21,362 nt of DNA from NCBI GenBank assembly GCA_964400785.1, contig CAYNWB010000036.1, positions 1 through 21,362 on the forward strand. The letters are read 5' to 3'. The first letter of the stretch is position 1; each line of letters begins with the position of its first letter. The notes under the pieces are model-generated. The model saw only the letters and a list, made by a program, of their open reading frames with translations. It was not told the origin of the DNA and did no database searches. Positions 19,963 to 21,362 of this stretch are shown here, piece after piece. A program made the position numbers and the translations under genes. The DNA is from CAVQGZ01 sp964400785 (GTDB lineage Bacteria > Actinomycetota > Actinomycetes > Jiangellales > Jiangellaceae).

Positions 19963-21306
19963 GTGATCGGGGTGGCCACCGGCAGCAGCCTGCGTCCGCT
20001 GCTCTGGACGGGCGCCGCCCTGGCCGCCGGCCTCGTGGTGGCCGTCGCGGTCGTCACGCCGTGGAGCCCCTGGACGCCCCTGGACGTCCCGGCCGACGCT
20101 GTCGTGCCGCCCGACCCCGCCCACGACTTCACCCCGGACGAGCGGGCCGCCGAGGACGCCTACCACGCCGCCGTCCGCCCACCGGCGTACCTCGCGCTGG
20201 CCGTCGGCCTGGCGGCCACCGTCGCGGTGGGCTTCACCCCGCTCGGCGCGCGGCTCGTCCGGCGTCTGCCCAGCCCTCGCTGGGCCCCGACCCTGGTGCC
20301 GGCCCTCGTCGGGGGATTCGCGGTGCTGCTCGCCGTCCGGCTGCTGACGCTGCCGATGTCGGCGTGGCAGGAGTCGGTGCGCCGCGACGTCGGGCTCTCG
20401 ACCCGCGACTGGTGGGGCTGGGCCGCCGACGTCGCCCGGGGCTTCGGCGTGCAGACCACCCTGACGATGCTTGCCGTGCTCGCGCTGGTGCTGCTGGCCC
20501 GGCGCTGGCCCCAGCGCTGGTGGATGATCGCCGCCCCCGGCGCAGCCGGCTTCGTCGTCGCGGCGTCGCTGGCGTATCCCCTCGTGGTCGAGCCGGTCTT
20601 CAACCGGTTCGAGCCCCTGGCGGACGACGAGCTGCGCTCGTCGCTGGTGGCCTTGGCCGAGCAGCAGGGAGTGGCCGTCGGCGACGTGCTCGTCGCCGAC
20701 GCGTCCCGGCGGACGACGGCGCTGAACGCGTACGTGTCCGGGCTCGGCCCGACCAAGCGCGTGGTGCTCTACGACACGCTGCTGCAGACGGCTCCGACCG
20801 ACGAGATCGAGCTCGTCGTCGCCCACGAGCTGGCCCACGCCCGCGAGAACGACGTGCTGCGCGGCACGCTGCTCGGGGCCGGGGGAGCGGCCCTGGCGGT
20901 CGTGGTCATCGCCCTGGCGGGCTCCTGGGGCCCTGTGCGGCGTTCTGCGGGCCTGGACGACGGTTCTGACGGAGACGGGTCACCTTTGGGTCAGGCGGCC
21001 GCTGTGCCGCTTCTGCTGGCTCTGGTGAGCCTGCTGGGCTTCGTGTCGACCCCGGGGGAGTCAGCGGTGAGCCGCCACATCGAGGCCCGCGCTGATGCCG
21101 TGGCGCTCGAGATCACCGGCGATGCCGCGACGTTCGCCCGCATGCAGCGCACGCTCGCCGTCACCGCGCTGAGCGACCTCGACCCGCCGAGGCTGCTGCA
21201 CTGGTGGTTCGCCTCGCATCCGACGGCCCCGGAGCGCATAGCGATGGCCCGCACCTGGGCGACGGCCACCGACAGCCCCGTCCCACCCCCGCTCGCCCCC
21301 GAGTAG
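19963..21306 (+). CDS. M48 family membrane metalloprotease (Ste24/CAAX protease 1-like)
   Basis: Integral membrane zinc protease of peptidase family M48A. The protein (447 residues from this start) has a first hydrophobic helix at about 14-30. Further helices lie near 80-100, 110-130, 165-182 and 190-208, then the zinc motif H288-E289-LA-H292 in VVAHELAHARENDV, hydrophobic pairs near 306-320 and 345-360, and the third ligand E374 in HIEARADAVAL. SHPTAPERIAMA near the end is conserved in the family. Start: GTG 19963 sits 7 nt after TACCCT (leaderless); GTG 19972, with AAGG upstream, is the alternative. Prenylated substrates are not known in bacteria, so the natural target is open. It is unrelated in position to htpX. 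Confidence 0.92.
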   Translation: MIGVATGSSLRPLLWTGAALAAGLVVAVAVVTPWSPWTPLDVPADAVVPPDPAHDFTPDERAAEDAYHAAVRPPAYLALAVGLAATVAVGFTPLGARLVRRLPSPRWAPTLVPALVGGFAVLLAVRLLTLPMSAWQESVRRDVGLSTRDWWGWAADVARGFGVQTTLTMLAVLALVLLARRWPQRWWMIAAPGAAGFVVAASLAYPLVVEPVFNRFEPLADDELRSSLVALAEQQGVAVGDVLVADASRRTTALNAYVSGLGPTKRVVLYDTLLQTAPTDEIELVVAHELAHARENDVLRGTLLGAGGAALAVVVIALAGSWGPVRRSAGLDDGSDGDGSPLGQAAAVPLLLALVSLLGFVSTPGESAVSRHIEARADAVALEITGDAATFARMQRTLAVTALSDLDPPRLLHWWFASHPTAPERIAMARTWATATDSPVPPPLAPE

Positions 21307-21362
21307 CCCCCGCGCCGCCTGTCCGCCCGCCCCTTCTCCCGATGATCACGGCAACTGGGCGT

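Noticed and set aside
21337..21362. A fourth copy of the 85-bp repeat starting at GATGATCACG
   Set aside because: Only TGATCACG agrees before the window ends, too short to claim; following bases GCAACTGG differ from the repeat.
1..21362. tRNA, rRNA, insertion sequences, prophage or toxin-antitoxin genes
   Set aside because: No cloverleaf-like or transposase-like sequence was recognised on reading both strands; short or degenerate ones could still be missed without a search tool.

Overview
The window comes from a very GC-rich actinobacterium. The gene set points to Propionibacteriales, probably a Nocardioidaceae relative; this is inferred from gene content and protein style, not from a marker gene. 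Start codons are often GTG. Several genes have a TANNNT-like -10 box only 6-8 nt before the start codon and no Shine-Dalgarno, which fits leaderless actinobacterial transcripts. A run of ten N at 3097-3106 shows that this is a draft scaffold, and the duplicated, slightly divergent sequence on both sides of it suggests a mixed population or metagenome assembly.

Layout. 1-2730 (minus): a cobalamin-riboswitch-like leader drives a secreted SCO2322-family protein, EcfT and an EcfA ATPase that runs off the left edge; the three genes are joined by GTGA overlaps. 2758-4442: a small conserved gene, the assembly gap with a polymorphic repeat-bearing insert, an aldo/keto reductase and a repeat-filled spacer. 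4440-7838: a DUF3043 membrane protein diverging from an envelope-stress operon of PspA, PspAA, HtpX and PspAB. 8004-9772: a zinc-less MDR oxidoreductase and a TetR regulator share a 43-bp palindromic operator with mirrored promoters. 9885-11853 (minus): nadA and an alpha/beta hydrolase. 11931-13909: a small coiled-coil membrane protein, a secreted protein of unknown function and glycerate kinase. 14054-16136: ErpA-type Fe-S carrier, TusA-like protein and, convergently, a cysteine desulfurase. 16257-19374: ctaC-ctaD-ctaF for the aa3-type cytochrome c oxidase. 19371-21306: a PNPOx-like flavoprotein and a Ste24-type M48 protease.

Connections. The left operon is probably a vitamin B12-regulated uptake system. 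The Psp/HtpX operon guards the membrane. Cysteine desulfurase, TusA and ErpA can form a sulfur-to-Fe-S route beside the respiratory oxidase and the Fe-S enzyme NadA. No mobile element, CRISPR array, tRNA or rRNA was recognised.

The least explained content is intergenic. An 85-bp palindromic element occurs three times (7881-7965, 9764-9848, 14899-14983), always between convergent genes. A second family built on the palindrome ACCGCGCGGT forms 46-48-bp modules at 4374-4421 and 14738-14866. Both look like dispersed structured repeats, possibly bidirectional terminators.
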